DNA of 64,000 nucleotides from assembly GCA_026874595.1 (NCBI GenBank), contig JAPPUL010000079.1, positions 179,001-243,000 of the forward strand, read 5' to 3'. Shown piece by piece: positions 9,277 to 18,610 of this stretch. How positions within the stretch are numbered: position 1 is the first letter of the stretch; every line of letters starts with the position of its first letter. The translations under genes and the position numbers were made by a program. This DNA comes from Sipunculus nudus (Eukaryota; Annelida; Sipuncula; Golfingiida; Sipunculidae). A model generated the notes under the pieces. It saw only the letters and a list, made by a program, of their open reading frames with translations. It was not told the DNA's origin and searched no databases.

Positions 9277-9663
9277 GGGTTTTCTTTTTGGCCTTACACA
9301 CAACACAATGGGTTAGCCGAAAATGCCATAACACAAGAAGATGAGTAGGGAGTGGACCACAGAGAACTAATAACCTTCGCCAACCCCGGCTTCGATCTGC
9401 CACCTATTGAACGGCTTTACGAATGCAACCTCGATTGAGATAACATGTATCAGGTTTTAGTGCTGGCCAAATGCAAGATGCTTTTTTCACTTGCTGAACA
9501 TACCACCAATCTTGCCCATATCCTCTGAGAGAGTTTACACCTTCCTTATAGGTACTTAACTTATAGGTACTTAAATAGTAAGCAATTCGGCAAACTAGGT
9601 TAAATCCAGAAAGAAGGCTTGATTTTTAAATTTTATCTATATACCTTTAGCCTATTTAACTTA
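9277..9663. other. Degraded non-coding stretch in the island
   Basis: This 390-base stretch has higher GC than core intergenic DNA and holds only very short frames, for example one encoding a short peptide from about 9444. It also has the repeated pentadecamer-like TTATAGGTACTTAA (twice near 9555-9585). It looks like remnants of lost genes, but none can be identified. Confidence 0.45.
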
Positions 9664-9768
9664 ATGAAAAACAGATACTTGTCCGCAGATGAAGCTTGAG
9701 ACTATCTTGAACTCAAACGAGATACTGTCTATAAAGCAAGCAGTTTTCAAAGGTGGAAGAATAAGAGA
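9664..9768 (+). pseudogene. Remnant of an excisionase-type (HTH_17) DNA-binding gene
   Basis: From ATG at 9664 the frame reads MKNRYLSADEA, stop TGA (9697-9699), then DYLELKRDTVYKA. This is the start of a helix-turn-helix_17 / excisionase-like domain (YLSxxEAAxYLxxxRxTVYK) with a nonsense codon in place of a middle residue and the rest missing. The frame continues directly into the helicase ATG at 9769. It is probably a leftover of a mobile-element control gene, fused by deletion to the operon's 5' side. Confidence 0.6.
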
Positions 9769-12700
9769 ATGGAACAGTCTACAAAAATACTTGACAACAA
9801 AGCTTATGGAAGTGTTATTTCCGAGCTTAAAGACAATATAACAGCAGGGTGCACGCTTTGCGTAGTTTCCCCTCTATTTTCTCTTTACGCATATGACGAG
9901 TTAAAAAAGGAGCTTTCAAAGGTTTCTAGATTCAGATTTCTTGTTTCAAGTCATGACGATGGAGAGAGTTTCCTTAAAAGTCTTTCTGGCAATGATTTGG
10001 ACCGTCATTTTCGGAGTCGGCTTGATGTTGCTCGTATTGCACGGGAGTGTTCAGAGTGGCTGAAACAGAAATGTGAAGTCCGCAAGTTACCAAAATCGAT
10101 ACCGGTATCTCATAATCTTATCAATATATCTAATGCTGCTAGGAATGAACACCTTGTTATATTTGGCAGCTCATCATTTACCACTGCGGGACTGGGCATA
10201 GTGCCATCTGAATCTCATCATATGAATACTTGTTTACGTAATTCTGATGAAGCTCATTCTCTCATGAAATGGTTTGATGAGCTTTGGATTTCAAGCAAAA
10301 ACAGTAGTGATTTTGTAGCGATTCTGCAAGGAGCTCTTTCAAATATTTACTCTGACAAAACACCTCAGCAAATCTATTCTCTTACCCTGTTTAATATATT
10401 TAGATATGATCATTTGGATGAAGATAAAATAATCAACACTAAGACGGGAATTAAAAGCACAAAAACCTGGCAGAAGCTTTACAAATTTCAAAAAGATGGA
10501 GTGCTCGGAGCTATCGATAAAATTGAACGTTACAACGGATGCATTATTGCAGACAGTGTGGGACTAGGTAAAACCTTCGAGGCACTTGCAGTCATAAAAT
10601 ACTATGAACTCCGCAACGACAGAGTTCTTGTTTTGTGTCCCAAAAAGCTAAGGGAAAATTGGACCTTATATACCGTGAATGACAAACGAAACATTCTCGC
10701 CTCGGACAGATTTAACTTTGATGTTCTCAACCACACTGATTTGACCCGAGTACGGGGCATGTCCGGGGAAATTAATCTGGAAACCTTGAATTGGGCTAAC
10801 TACGACCTGATAGTCATTGACGAGTCACACAACTTCAGAAACAATCCGGCCCGTAAAGATGATTCTCTGACCCGCTATTCCAAATTGATGGATGATATCA
10901 TCAAAGCAGGTGTGAAAACCAAAGTGCTTATGCTTTCTGCCACGCCTGTAAACAGTCGAATGAACGATCTGAAAAACCAAGTGGCCTTTATCGTAGAAGC
11001 AAAAGACGATGCTTTAAGGCCCAACGGCATTACCAGCATAGAACAGACGCTAAAAATGGCTCAGGGTCGTTTCAACGCATGGCTTAAGCGAAGTGATAGT
11101 GAAAGAACTACCAAGTCCCTACAGGAGACTTTGAATTTTGACTACTTCAAATTGCTTGATCTTCTAACCATTGCCCGTTCCAGAAAGCATATTGAAAAAT
11201 ACTATGATATGTCAGAAATCGGAAAATTCCCTGAAAGGCTCAAACCCATTAATATCAAGACGGACATTGATACGGAAGAACACTTCCCGGGACTTGAAAA
11301 CATTAACAGGGACATTCGGCGACTTAATCTGAGTTCCTATGCCCCACTGAAATATGTCATGCCGCAAAAAGCTGAAGAATACAGCCGCAAATATGACCGA
11401 AAGGTTGCTGGTGCTTCCGTGTTTAAGCAGCTTGACCGTGAACAGAGCTTGATTCACCTGATGCGAGTCAACCTGCTAAAGAGAATCGAAAGCTCTATCA
11501 ACTCCTTTACAATGACACTAAAAAAACTCTTTGGTGAAGTAAATGGTCTGATCCAGAAAATTGCAGACCATGATAACAACGAAGCTATCGAAGAGTTTGA
11601 TATCGAGGAAATTGAAATTGAGGATGATGCCTTTTCACCTTTTGTTGTCGGCAAAAAAGTTAAAGTCCTGATTCAAGACATAGACACTATGCGCTGGAAG
11701 CAAGAGCTTGAGGAGGATCGGGAAATTCTGAAAAAACTTATCTCATCCTCACAGGCAGTTAAGGCTCCGCAAGATGAAAAACTCAAGCGACTGAAGGAGC
11801 TTATTTTCAACAAAGTTACTAATCCCCTCAACCCTGATAATAAGAAGCTTATCGTCTTCACAGCTTTTGCTGACACGGCTAAATATCTCTACGACAACAT
11901 CGCTGGATGGGCAAAAAGGGAGTTGGGGGTTTATGCCGCCTTGGTTACCGGCTCCGGTAAAAATAAAACCGAGATGCCGGACATACGCAAAGATCTGGCC
12001 TCTATCCTTACGTCCTTCTCGCCGATATCAAAAGAACGTGATAAAATAAACTCCACACTCACCGAAGAGATTGACCTACTGATTGCCACAGACTGTATTT
12101 CAGAGGGTCAAAACCTGCAGGACTGCGATTACCTGATCAACTATGACATTCACTGGAACCCGGTTCGGATCATACAACGTTTTGGGCGTATTGATCGGTT
12201 AGGCTCGAAAAATGACAAAATCCAATTGGTAAATTTCTGGCCCAACATGGAGCTAGACGAATACATCAATCTTGAAGCCCGTGTTTACGGACGTATGGTA
12301 TTGCTAGATATTTCGGCCACCGGTGAAGAGAACGTCATTGAGTTTACCAATTCCGGAAAAATGAATGATCTTGAATACCGGCGTAAGCAGCTTGAAAAGC
12401 TTCAAAACGAAGTAGTAGATATTGAAGACATTGAAGGTAGTATATCGATCACTGACCTCACGTTTAACGAATATCGTATAGATCTAATGGATTTAAAAGA
12501 GGCTGAGTCCTTGCTTGAGGGGCTACCTTCAAGCGTTTATGCGGTAGCTACTATCGATGAACATTTAAAAGGCGACTTTTCACCTGGAGTGATATTCTGC
12601 CTTAAGAATGAAGGTGTTCAAACTGTTTCGGACTACACCTATGCCTTATCACCGTACTATTTGGTCTATGTGAATAACGACGGAGAGGTCCTTTTTGAGT

Positions 12701-13002
12701 TCACTCAAGCTAAAAAGATTCTGGATCTGCTGAAAAAGATGAGCATCCATAGAAAATCCGTTGACAGTGAAGCGATAAATCGTCTTTCCAGCCTGACCCA
12801 AAACGGTTTAGATATGTCTCATTACTGTAGGCTACTATCTAAAGCAGTGCAGGCTCTGAACGGTAAGGCAGAAGAACGTGGAGTGAAAAGCCTATTTTCT
12901 CCTGGAGGAACCCTAATCAATAAAAACAGTTTTAAGGGGATGGATGACTTTGAAGTGCTCAGCTATCTGATTCTTTTGGGGGAGGCTGTAGAACATGAAT
13001 AA
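9769..13002 (+). CDS. PLD-domain / SNF2-type superfamily 2 helicase
   Basis: 1077 residues, the first gene of the island operon. Residues about 10-190 form a phospholipase D-like region ending in the GSSSF..AGLG strand (G133-F137). The usual HxK catalytic motif reads H115-N-L, so nuclease activity looks doubtful. The helicase core has motif I ADSVGLGKT (261-269), DESH (351-354), SAT (390-392), an FTAFADT strand and QRFGRIDR (803-810). The helicase would use ATP to translocate on or remodel DNA. It overlaps the next gene by 8 bases. Such PLD-helicases accompany phage-defence loci. Base composition is clearly richer in GC than neighbouring core genes. Its exact role in this operon is inferred. 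Confidence 0.85.
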   Translation: MEQSTKILDNKAYGSVISELKDNITAGCTLCVVSPLFSLYAYDELKKELSKVSRFRFLVSSHDDGESFLKSLSGNDLDRHFRSRLDVARIARECSEWLKQKCEVRKLPKSIPVSHNLINISNAARNEHLVIFGSSSFTTAGLGIVPSESHHMNTCLRNSDEAHSLMKWFDELWISSKNSSDFVAILQGALSNIYSDKTPQQIYSLTLFNIFRYDHLDEDKIINTKTGIKSTKTWQKLYKFQKDGVLGAIDKIERYNGCIIADSVGLGKTFEALAVIKYYELRNDRVLVLCPKKLRENWTLYTVNDKRNILASDRFNFDVLNHTDLTRVRGMSGEINLETLNWANYDLIVIDESHNFRNNPARKDDSLTRYSKLMDDIIKAGVKTKVLMLSATPVNSRMNDLKNQVAFIVEAKDDALRPNGITSIEQTLKMAQGRFNAWLKRSDSERTTKSLQETLNFDYFKLLDLLTIARSRKHIEKYYDMSEIGKFPERLKPINIKTDIDTEEHFPGLENINRDIRRLNLSSYAPLKYVMPQKAEEYSRKYDRKVAGASVFKQLDREQSLIHLMRVNLLKRIESSINSFTMTLKKLFGEVNGLIQKIADHDNNEAIEEFDIEEIEIEDDAFSPFVVGKKVKVLIQDIDTMRWKQELEEDREILKKLISSSQAVKAPQDEKLKRLKELIFNKVTNPLNPDNKKLIVFTAFADTAKYLYDNIAGWAKRELGVYAALVTGSGKNKTEMPDIRKDLASILTSFSPISKERDKINSTLTEEIDLLIATDCISEGQNLQDCDYLINYDIHWNPVRIIQRFGRIDRLGSKNDKIQLVNFWPNMELDEYINLEARVYGRMVLLDISATGEENVIEFTNSGKMNDLEYRRKQLEKLQNEVVDIEDIEGSISITDLTFNEYRIDLMDLKEAESLLEGLPSSVYAVATIDEHLKGDFSPGVIFCLKNEGVQTVSDYTYALSPYYLVYVNNDGEVLFEFTQAKKILDLLKKMSIHRKSVDSEAINRLSSLTQNGLDMSHYCRLLSKAVQALNGKAEERGVKSLFSPGGTLINKNSFKGMDDFEVLSYLILLGEAVEHE

Positions 13003-13747
13003 AGGTATTAAATACGTCTGGAATACGATTGCCTTTCCTGAGGAGGCCTTTTTAGGCAAGCGGGTTGCAAAAAAACAGTTTCTAGAAAATGGTGAACTTG
13101 TTGCTAGTAACAAAAAGCTGTTTTGGGAAAACGTAAAAAACGTTTATTGGGAATACACGCTAAAACCCTCAACCTGTCCAATTATGCCATATAGAGACAA
13201 TAAACGTGAGTACCTTGAAGTGGAGGTTCTACAGGTCGCAATGAATTCCCCAAAAGGCCACAAACAAATCGCAGAAATCATTCACCGAGTAATTCCTTAT
13301 CCCTTGATGCTAGGTTTCTATAACAAAACGAGTGAAATTGCACTGAGCATCGCCCCAAAGCGTTTTAGTCAAGCTGAACATGGTGCTTTTGTTGCCGAAC
13401 GATTTTGGATTACCGGTTGGATGGACTGCGAGGCATTAAAGGAGAACGAAGCTGCCTTTCTGGCATCACTTGCATGGGACAACATGCCGCTTCATGACTA
13501 CGACGCTTTATACAATGCCTGGATTGATCGTTTTATCGGATATGGGTGCTCCGTATTGTCGGGAACATTTACTATCGGCAATACTGGAGAGCGGCTTGAA
13601 TACTTAACACGGTGTCGGGAAATTGAATTAAGAATATCAGAGCTACGTGGTCAGCTTAAAAAAGCAGCTTTTAACAAGCAGATAGAGCTGAATACAAAAA
13701 TCAAGAAATTTGAACAAGAGCTTATGCACCTGTCTGTGAGGCTTTAA
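12995..13747 (+). CDS. DUF4391 family protein
   Basis: 250 residues. The start ATG lies inside the last codons of the helicase gene (ATGAATAA), so translation is coupled. Recognisable features are an N-terminal half of mixed alpha/beta character with KQIAEIIHRVIPYPLML, a central EHGAFVAERFWITGWMD, and a C-terminal heptad-like stretch (about 205-250) suggesting a coiled coil. I recognise this as DUF4391, a family known mainly from its position between a helicase and a type III methyltransferase. No catalytic motif is apparent. It may bridge the helicase and the restriction-modification enzyme. Confidence 0.7.
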   Translation: MNKGIKYVWNTIAFPEEAFLGKRVAKKQFLENGELVASNKKLFWENVKNVYWEYTLKPSTCPIMPYRDNKREYLEVEVLQVAMNSPKGHKQIAEIIHRVIPYPLMLGFYNKTSEIALSIAPKRFSQAEHGAFVAERFWITGWMDCEALKENEAAFLASLAWDNMPLHDYDALYNAWIDRFIGYGCSVLSGTFTIGNTGERLEYLTRCREIELRISELRGQLKKAAFNKQIELNTKIKKFEQELMHLSVRL

Positions 13748-13763
13748 TAAGAGAGGTTTAACC

Positions 13764-15590
13764 ATGGAAAAAATGGACATGAGAACAAAGGATATTGTAT
13801 CTGAAAACGTGGGCAAGCTTAAGGAGCTGTTTCCGGAAGTTTTTACCGAAGGGAAGGTAGACTTTGAGGCTTTGAAGGAAGTACTTGGTGAGTTTGTGGA
13901 TGATCAAGATGAACGCTACAACTTTACATGGAACGGCAAAAGCAAAGCTCGAATGCTTGCCCAGAAACCGAGTACGGGAACTCTTCGTCCTTGTAAGAAT
14001 GAGTCGGTGGATTTTGATAGCACACAAAATATTTTTATTGAGGGCGACAATCTTGAAGTTCTTAAACTTTTGCAAAAGAGCTATCACAAAAAGGTTAAGA
14101 TGATATACATAGACCCACCATATAATACAGGCAACGACTTTGTGTACAAAGACGACTTTAAGGATAACATTAAAAACTATAAGGAAATAACGGGTCAAGT
14201 GGATAGTAATGGGCGAAACCTTAGGAGCAATCTGGAGACAAGTGGCCGCTATCATACGGATTGGCTGAATATGATGTATCCCCGTTTGAAGTTAGCGAGA
14301 AATCTATTGAAAGATGATGGAGTAATATTTGTTAGTATTGACGACAATGAAGTGCATAATCTTAGACTAATAATGAACGAGCTATTTAGTGAAGAGAACT
14401 TCATTTCAGAATTTGTGTGGAGAAAGACAGATAATCAAGCTAATATTGGAAGTATGGCAAGGGTTAAAGAATATATTTTAGTTTATTCAAAAAACTATGG
14501 CTTAGTAAAATTATATAAGATGCGACTTTCTGAAAAAGCAAAAAAGGAATATCGCTATTCAGATGAAAAAGGTGCTTTTAGAAGAGCAATATTATTAGAC
14601 AAAACGAGAGGCAGACACTATTTTGCAGTAAAAACGCCATCAAGAAATGTATTAAATGGGCCATGGATGAAAAAAGAAGATGAATTAAGGCAAATGGATG
14701 AAGAAGGTAAAATTTATTGGACTTCAGGAGGGCAAGAACAGCCCTATGGAAAAATATACCTAGATAAAAATGAAGGACAAATCCCTAATGATTTTTTAGG
14801 AATTGAATTTGGGACAAATCAGAGAGACAGCCTTGAAGTTGAAAGGTTATTTGATAAAAGATATTTTGATTTTCCAAAACCCACAAGCTTACTTAATCAC
14901 TTAATTACAATTAGTACAACTTATAACGATATAATTCTTGACTTCTTTGCAGGGTCGTGTACAACTGCTCATGCGGTAATGGATTTAAATAAAGAAGATG
15001 GTGGTAATAGAAAATATATAATGGTACAGTTACCCGAGCCGTGCGACGAAAAGAGCGAGGCTTATAAGGCGGGTTATAAGACAATAGCAGATATTGGCAA
15101 AGAACGAATAAGACGAGTTATAAATAAAATTAAAGATGCGAACGTTAGTAGTTTACTCAAAGAAAAGCAAGACCTAGGCTTTAAGGTATTCAAACTAGAC
15201 TCCAGCAATATAAAACCGTGGGAAGTCGACTTTGATTTGGATAACAATCAACTTGAAGCCTTTGTAGAAAATATCAAACCAGACCGTTGTGAAGAAGATA
15301 TACTCTACGAAGTTCTTATAAAATACGGTCTTGACCTTACTCTACCTATTACCGAACACGCCATTGCCGGGCAAAAGGTATTTGATATAGGTATGGGAGC
15401 ACTCATTATCTGTCTGTCGGATGACATTTCCCTTGAGGCGGTAGAAGGTATTGCCAAATTAAAGGATAAGTTAAGTCCAGAAGTTATGCGTGTGGTATTC
15501 AAGGACTCTGGATTTAAGGATGACGTTGTCAAAACGAATGCAGTTCAGATTCTAAAAACAGCTGGCATTGTCGATGTAAGGAGCTTGTAA
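13764..15590 (+). CDS. mod: Type III restriction-modification methyltransferase (Mod)
   Basis: 608 residues, a beta-class N6-adenine methyltransferase by motif order. The catalytic motif IV DPPYNTG is at 117-123, and the SAM-binding motif I DFFAGSCTTAHAVMDLN begins at about 393. The FxGxG end is FAGSC, a variation also seen at this position in other Mod proteins. It modifies one strand of the recognition site and supplies specificity to Res. The central part (about bases 14300-15130, residues 180-455) is much richer in A and T than both ends, which fits an exchanged target-recognition domain. The gene is 1 base upstream of res. Confidence 0.93.
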   Translation: MEKMDMRTKDIVSENVGKLKELFPEVFTEGKVDFEALKEVLGEFVDDQDERYNFTWNGKSKARMLAQKPSTGTLRPCKNESVDFDSTQNIFIEGDNLEVLKLLQKSYHKKVKMIYIDPPYNTGNDFVYKDDFKDNIKNYKEITGQVDSNGRNLRSNLETSGRYHTDWLNMMYPRLKLARNLLKDDGVIFVSIDDNEVHNLRLIMNELFSEENFISEFVWRKTDNQANIGSMARVKEYILVYSKNYGLVKLYKMRLSEKAKKEYRYSDEKGAFRRAILLDKTRGRHYFAVKTPSRNVLNGPWMKKEDELRQMDEEGKIYWTSGGQEQPYGKIYLDKNEGQIPNDFLGIEFGTNQRDSLEVERLFDKRYFDFPKPTSLLNHLITISTTYNDIILDFFAGSCTTAHAVMDLNKEDGGNRKYIMVQLPEPCDEKSEAYKAGYKTIADIGKERIRRVINKIKDANVSSLLKEKQDLGFKVFKLDSSNIKPWEVDFDLDNNQLEAFVENIKPDRCEEDILYEVLIKYGLDLTLPITEHAIAGQKVFDIGMGALIICLSDDISLEAVEGIAKLKDKLSPEVMRVVFKDSGFKDDVVKTNAVQILKTAGIVDVRSL

Positions 15591-15591
15591 G

Positions 15592-18500
15592 ATGCAGATA
15601 CAATTCGATCCTAATCTAGACTACCAGAAACAGGCTATAGAATCGATTGTTGGAGTGTTTAAAGGGCAGGAAATATGCCAGACTAATTTCACCGTGGCGT
15701 CACTACAATACACCCCCCAGCAGGTCATTTCCGGTATGGAAAATAATTTAGGGATAGGAAACCGCCTTAAACTGCTGGATGAGGATATCCATAAAAACAT
15801 CCGTAACATTCAATTGAGGAACGGATTAGCACTTTCCGAGAGTTTTAGTTCGAAGGACGGTATTCATTTGAGCGTAGAGATGGAAACTGGTACGGGAAAG
15901 ACTTATGTTTATCTACGTTCTATTTTTGAAATGAATCGATTATATGGGTTTACTAAGTTCATCGTTGTTGTACCGTCCATAGCGATAAAGGAAGGAGTTA
16001 ACAAATCTCTTAAAATGACCGTCAGGCATTTCAAAGGACTTTATGACAATATTAGTTTTGATTATTTTGTTTACGATTCTAGTAGGCTTTCTAATGTAAG
16101 GAATTTTGCTACTAGTCCGGACATTCAGATTATGGTGATCAATATTGATGCTTTTCGAAAAAGCTTTACTGATCCGGAAAAAGAGAACAGGGCAAACATT
16201 ATCCATCGTTTCCACGACCGAATGAGCGGGGTAAGGCCGATAGAATATATACAACAAACAAATCCGATTGTTATCGTGGATGAGCCTCAGAGTGTGGATA
16301 CCACCAGAAAAAGTAAAGAGGCGATTGACTCACTAAATCCCCTTTGCACGCTGCGTTATTCGGCTACTCATATAGATAAACATCATATGGTATATAAACT
16401 AGATTCGATTGACGCTTATAATAAGAAACTAGTTAAACAGATTGAAGTGGCCGGAGTTGAAGTCAAAGATGGTCATAATAAAGCCTATATAAAACTTTTG
16501 AGTGTAAATAATAAGAAGAGTCCAATTACTGCAAAAGTTGAGATTGATTGTATTATGAAGAGTGGTAGTATTAAACGCAAAGCCGTAGTGGTTTCAAGTG
16601 GGTCTGACCTGGTGGATACAAAATACAGCGGGGGTCGTGATATCTACGATGGATACATTATTGAAGATATTAGCTGCGAAAAAGACAAAGAATACATAAG
16701 CTTCACGAGTAAGCCAGACATTCTGAAACTGGGTCAGGCCATCGGCGAAGTTGACTTGGATGAATACAAACGCCTGCAGATCAAAAAGACGATTGAGGAG
16801 CATCTTGATAAAGAGATATGTCTACGCCCTCAGGGCATCAAAGTGCTCAGTCTATTTTTCCTTGATAAGGTAGGCAATTACCGCTGGTACGATGAGAAGG
16901 GCAATCCACAAAAGGGTAAATTTGCCCTAATGTTTGAAGAGGAGTACTCTCGGGCCATCCGCAAGCCCAAATACAGCACTCTATTTGAAGGGGCGGATTT
17001 GGATACCATGGCCGATGGGGTACATAATGGGTATTTTGCCATTGATAAAAAAAAAGATGCAACAGGCAACGAAATGCTTAAGGACACGTACGGTAATACC
17101 GCAGCGGACGAAAGTGCCTATAATTTGATAATGCAGGAAAAGGAGAAACTACTTAGCTTTGATTCGAAGCTTAAGTTCATCTTCTCGCACTCAGCCTTAA
17201 AAGAGGGTTGGGATAATCCCAACGTCTTTCAAATATGCACCCTTAACGAAACTAATTCGGTTATCAAAAAACGGCAAGAAATTGGGCGTGGGCTGCGTAT
17301 ATGTGTAAATCAAGCTGGCGAGAGAGTTCATGGTTTTGATGTTAATACTTTAACTGTTATGGCTAATGAGTCTTATGAAAAGTTTGTTAAACAGTTGCAG
17401 CAAGAGATTGAGGATGAAGAAGGCATCAAGTTTGGTGTGGTTGAAGAGCATCTTTTTGCTAATATTTTTGTTCTAAAAGACGAGTCTAATGAATACCTTG
17501 GTGTGGATGCGTCTAAGAAGCTTTGGGCTTATCTTAAAACCGCCGAATATATTGATGTCAGTGGAAAAGTTCAAAACACCTTAAAGGTTGCTTTAAAAAG
17601 GGACGAGCTTTATTTGCCAGAGGAATTCAAGGCTTATGCACCTAGAATTGTTTCGCTACTGAAGAAAGTTTGTGGTAATCTCAATATTAAAAACCGTGAT
17701 GACAAGAAAAAAGTGTCGCTGAATAAAGCTGTGTTTTTAAGTCCGGAGTTCAAAGAGCTTTGGGATCGGATTAAGTATAAGACGACCTTTAGAGTGGATT
17801 TTGATGTAGAAGCCCTAGTCTCAAAATGCGCTGAAGAGATAAAAGCGAATCTGCAGGTAGGCAAAGCCCGGTTTATTTACCGCAAAGCAAAGGCCGCTAT
17901 TAACCGAGGTGGCGTTCACACAGAGCAAGTTCAGGAGAGCGTCAGCGTCTATGATGCCCGATCTTTTGGGCTCCCAGATCTGATCACCTATCTCCAGGAT
18001 GAGACGAAGTTGACCCGTCGAACAATCGTTAAGATTATCAACGACAGCGGTCGTCTAGAATCGTTTAAAGATAATCCTCAAAAGTTCATAGAGGAGGTAA
18101 CATCGATTATTAAGCGTCAGATGCGTCTTTTTGTGGTGGACGGAATTAAGTATCACAAGATTGGTGATGAGCATTTTTACGCACAGGAGCTTTTCATCAA
18201 CAATGAACTATTTGGCTATTTAGAGAAGAATATGGTTTTGAGTCAGAAATCGCTCTTTGACCATGTGGTGTATGATTCGGATATAGAGCTAAATTTTGCT
18301 AGTGCCTGTGAAAGAAGCGACAATATTAAACTATACGCCAAGCTCCCGGGCTGGTTCAAAATTGACACACCTCTTGGGAGCTACAACCCGGACTGGGCAG
18401 TATTGCTTGAGGTGGATGGGAAAGAGAAGCTGTTCTTTGTTGTTGAGACTAAAAGTACGTTATTCACAGATGCACTCCGTCCGACTGAACAAGGGAAGAT

Positions 18501-18594
18501 CGTGTGCGGCAAGGAACATTTAAAGGCTTTGGACGATAGAGTTGAGCTTGAGGTTACAAATAAGCTTGAGGAATTAATAGGAAAATATGTGTAA
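15592..18594 (+). CDS. res: Type III restriction enzyme helicase-endonuclease subunit (Res)
   Basis: 1000 residues, the usual Res length. The superfamily 2 helicase core has METGTGKTY (K103), IVDEPQSVD (D230-Q233), YSATH, a LKEGWDNPNVFQ strand and RQEIGRGLRI. The C-terminal nuclease has the PD-(D/E)xK pattern with D934 in YNPDWAVL, then E952-T-K954 in VVETKST, all consistent with an active enzyme. With Mod it cleaves DNA after ATP-driven communication between two unmodified sites. It starts 1 base after mod, and GC is high as in the helicase. Confidence 0.94.
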   Translation: MQIQFDPNLDYQKQAIESIVGVFKGQEICQTNFTVASLQYTPQQVISGMENNLGIGNRLKLLDEDIHKNIRNIQLRNGLALSESFSSKDGIHLSVEMETGTGKTYVYLRSIFEMNRLYGFTKFIVVVPSIAIKEGVNKSLKMTVRHFKGLYDNISFDYFVYDSSRLSNVRNFATSPDIQIMVINIDAFRKSFTDPEKENRANIIHRFHDRMSGVRPIEYIQQTNPIVIVDEPQSVDTTRKSKEAIDSLNPLCTLRYSATHIDKHHMVYKLDSIDAYNKKLVKQIEVAGVEVKDGHNKAYIKLLSVNNKKSPITAKVEIDCIMKSGSIKRKAVVVSSGSDLVDTKYSGGRDIYDGYIIEDISCEKDKEYISFTSKPDILKLGQAIGEVDLDEYKRLQIKKTIEEHLDKEICLRPQGIKVLSLFFLDKVGNYRWYDEKGNPQKGKFALMFEEEYSRAIRKPKYSTLFEGADLDTMADGVHNGYFAIDKKKDATGNEMLKDTYGNTAADESAYNLIMQEKEKLLSFDSKLKFIFSHSALKEGWDNPNVFQICTLNETNSVIKKRQEIGRGLRICVNQAGERVHGFDVNTLTVMANESYEKFVKQLQQEIEDEEGIKFGVVEEHLFANIFVLKDESNEYLGVDASKKLWAYLKTAEYIDVSGKVQNTLKVALKRDELYLPEEFKAYAPRIVSLLKKVCGNLNIKNRDDKKKVSLNKAVFLSPEFKELWDRIKYKTTFRVDFDVEALVSKCAEEIKANLQVGKARFIYRKAKAAINRGGVHTEQVQESVSVYDARSFGLPDLITYLQDETKLTRRTIVKIINDSGRLESFKDNPQKFIEEVTSIIKRQMRLFVVDGIKYHKIGDEHFYAQELFINNELFGYLEKNMVLSQKSLFDHVVYDSDIELNFASACERSDNIKLYAKLPGWFKIDTPLGSYNPDWAVLLEVDGKEKLFFVVETKSTLFTDALRPTEQGKIVCGKEHLKALDDRVELEVTNKLEELIGKYV

Positions 18595-18610
18595 TTAAGA
18601 GAGGTTGCTT

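Noticed and set aside
13758-14255. Minus-strand open frame inside mod
   Set aside because: It overlaps a strongly supported methyltransferase frame and shows no family pattern.
14943-14960. Loss of methyltransferase activity from the FAGSC change
   Set aside because: That position varies between A, S, C and G in Mod proteins, so the change is not evidence of inactivity.
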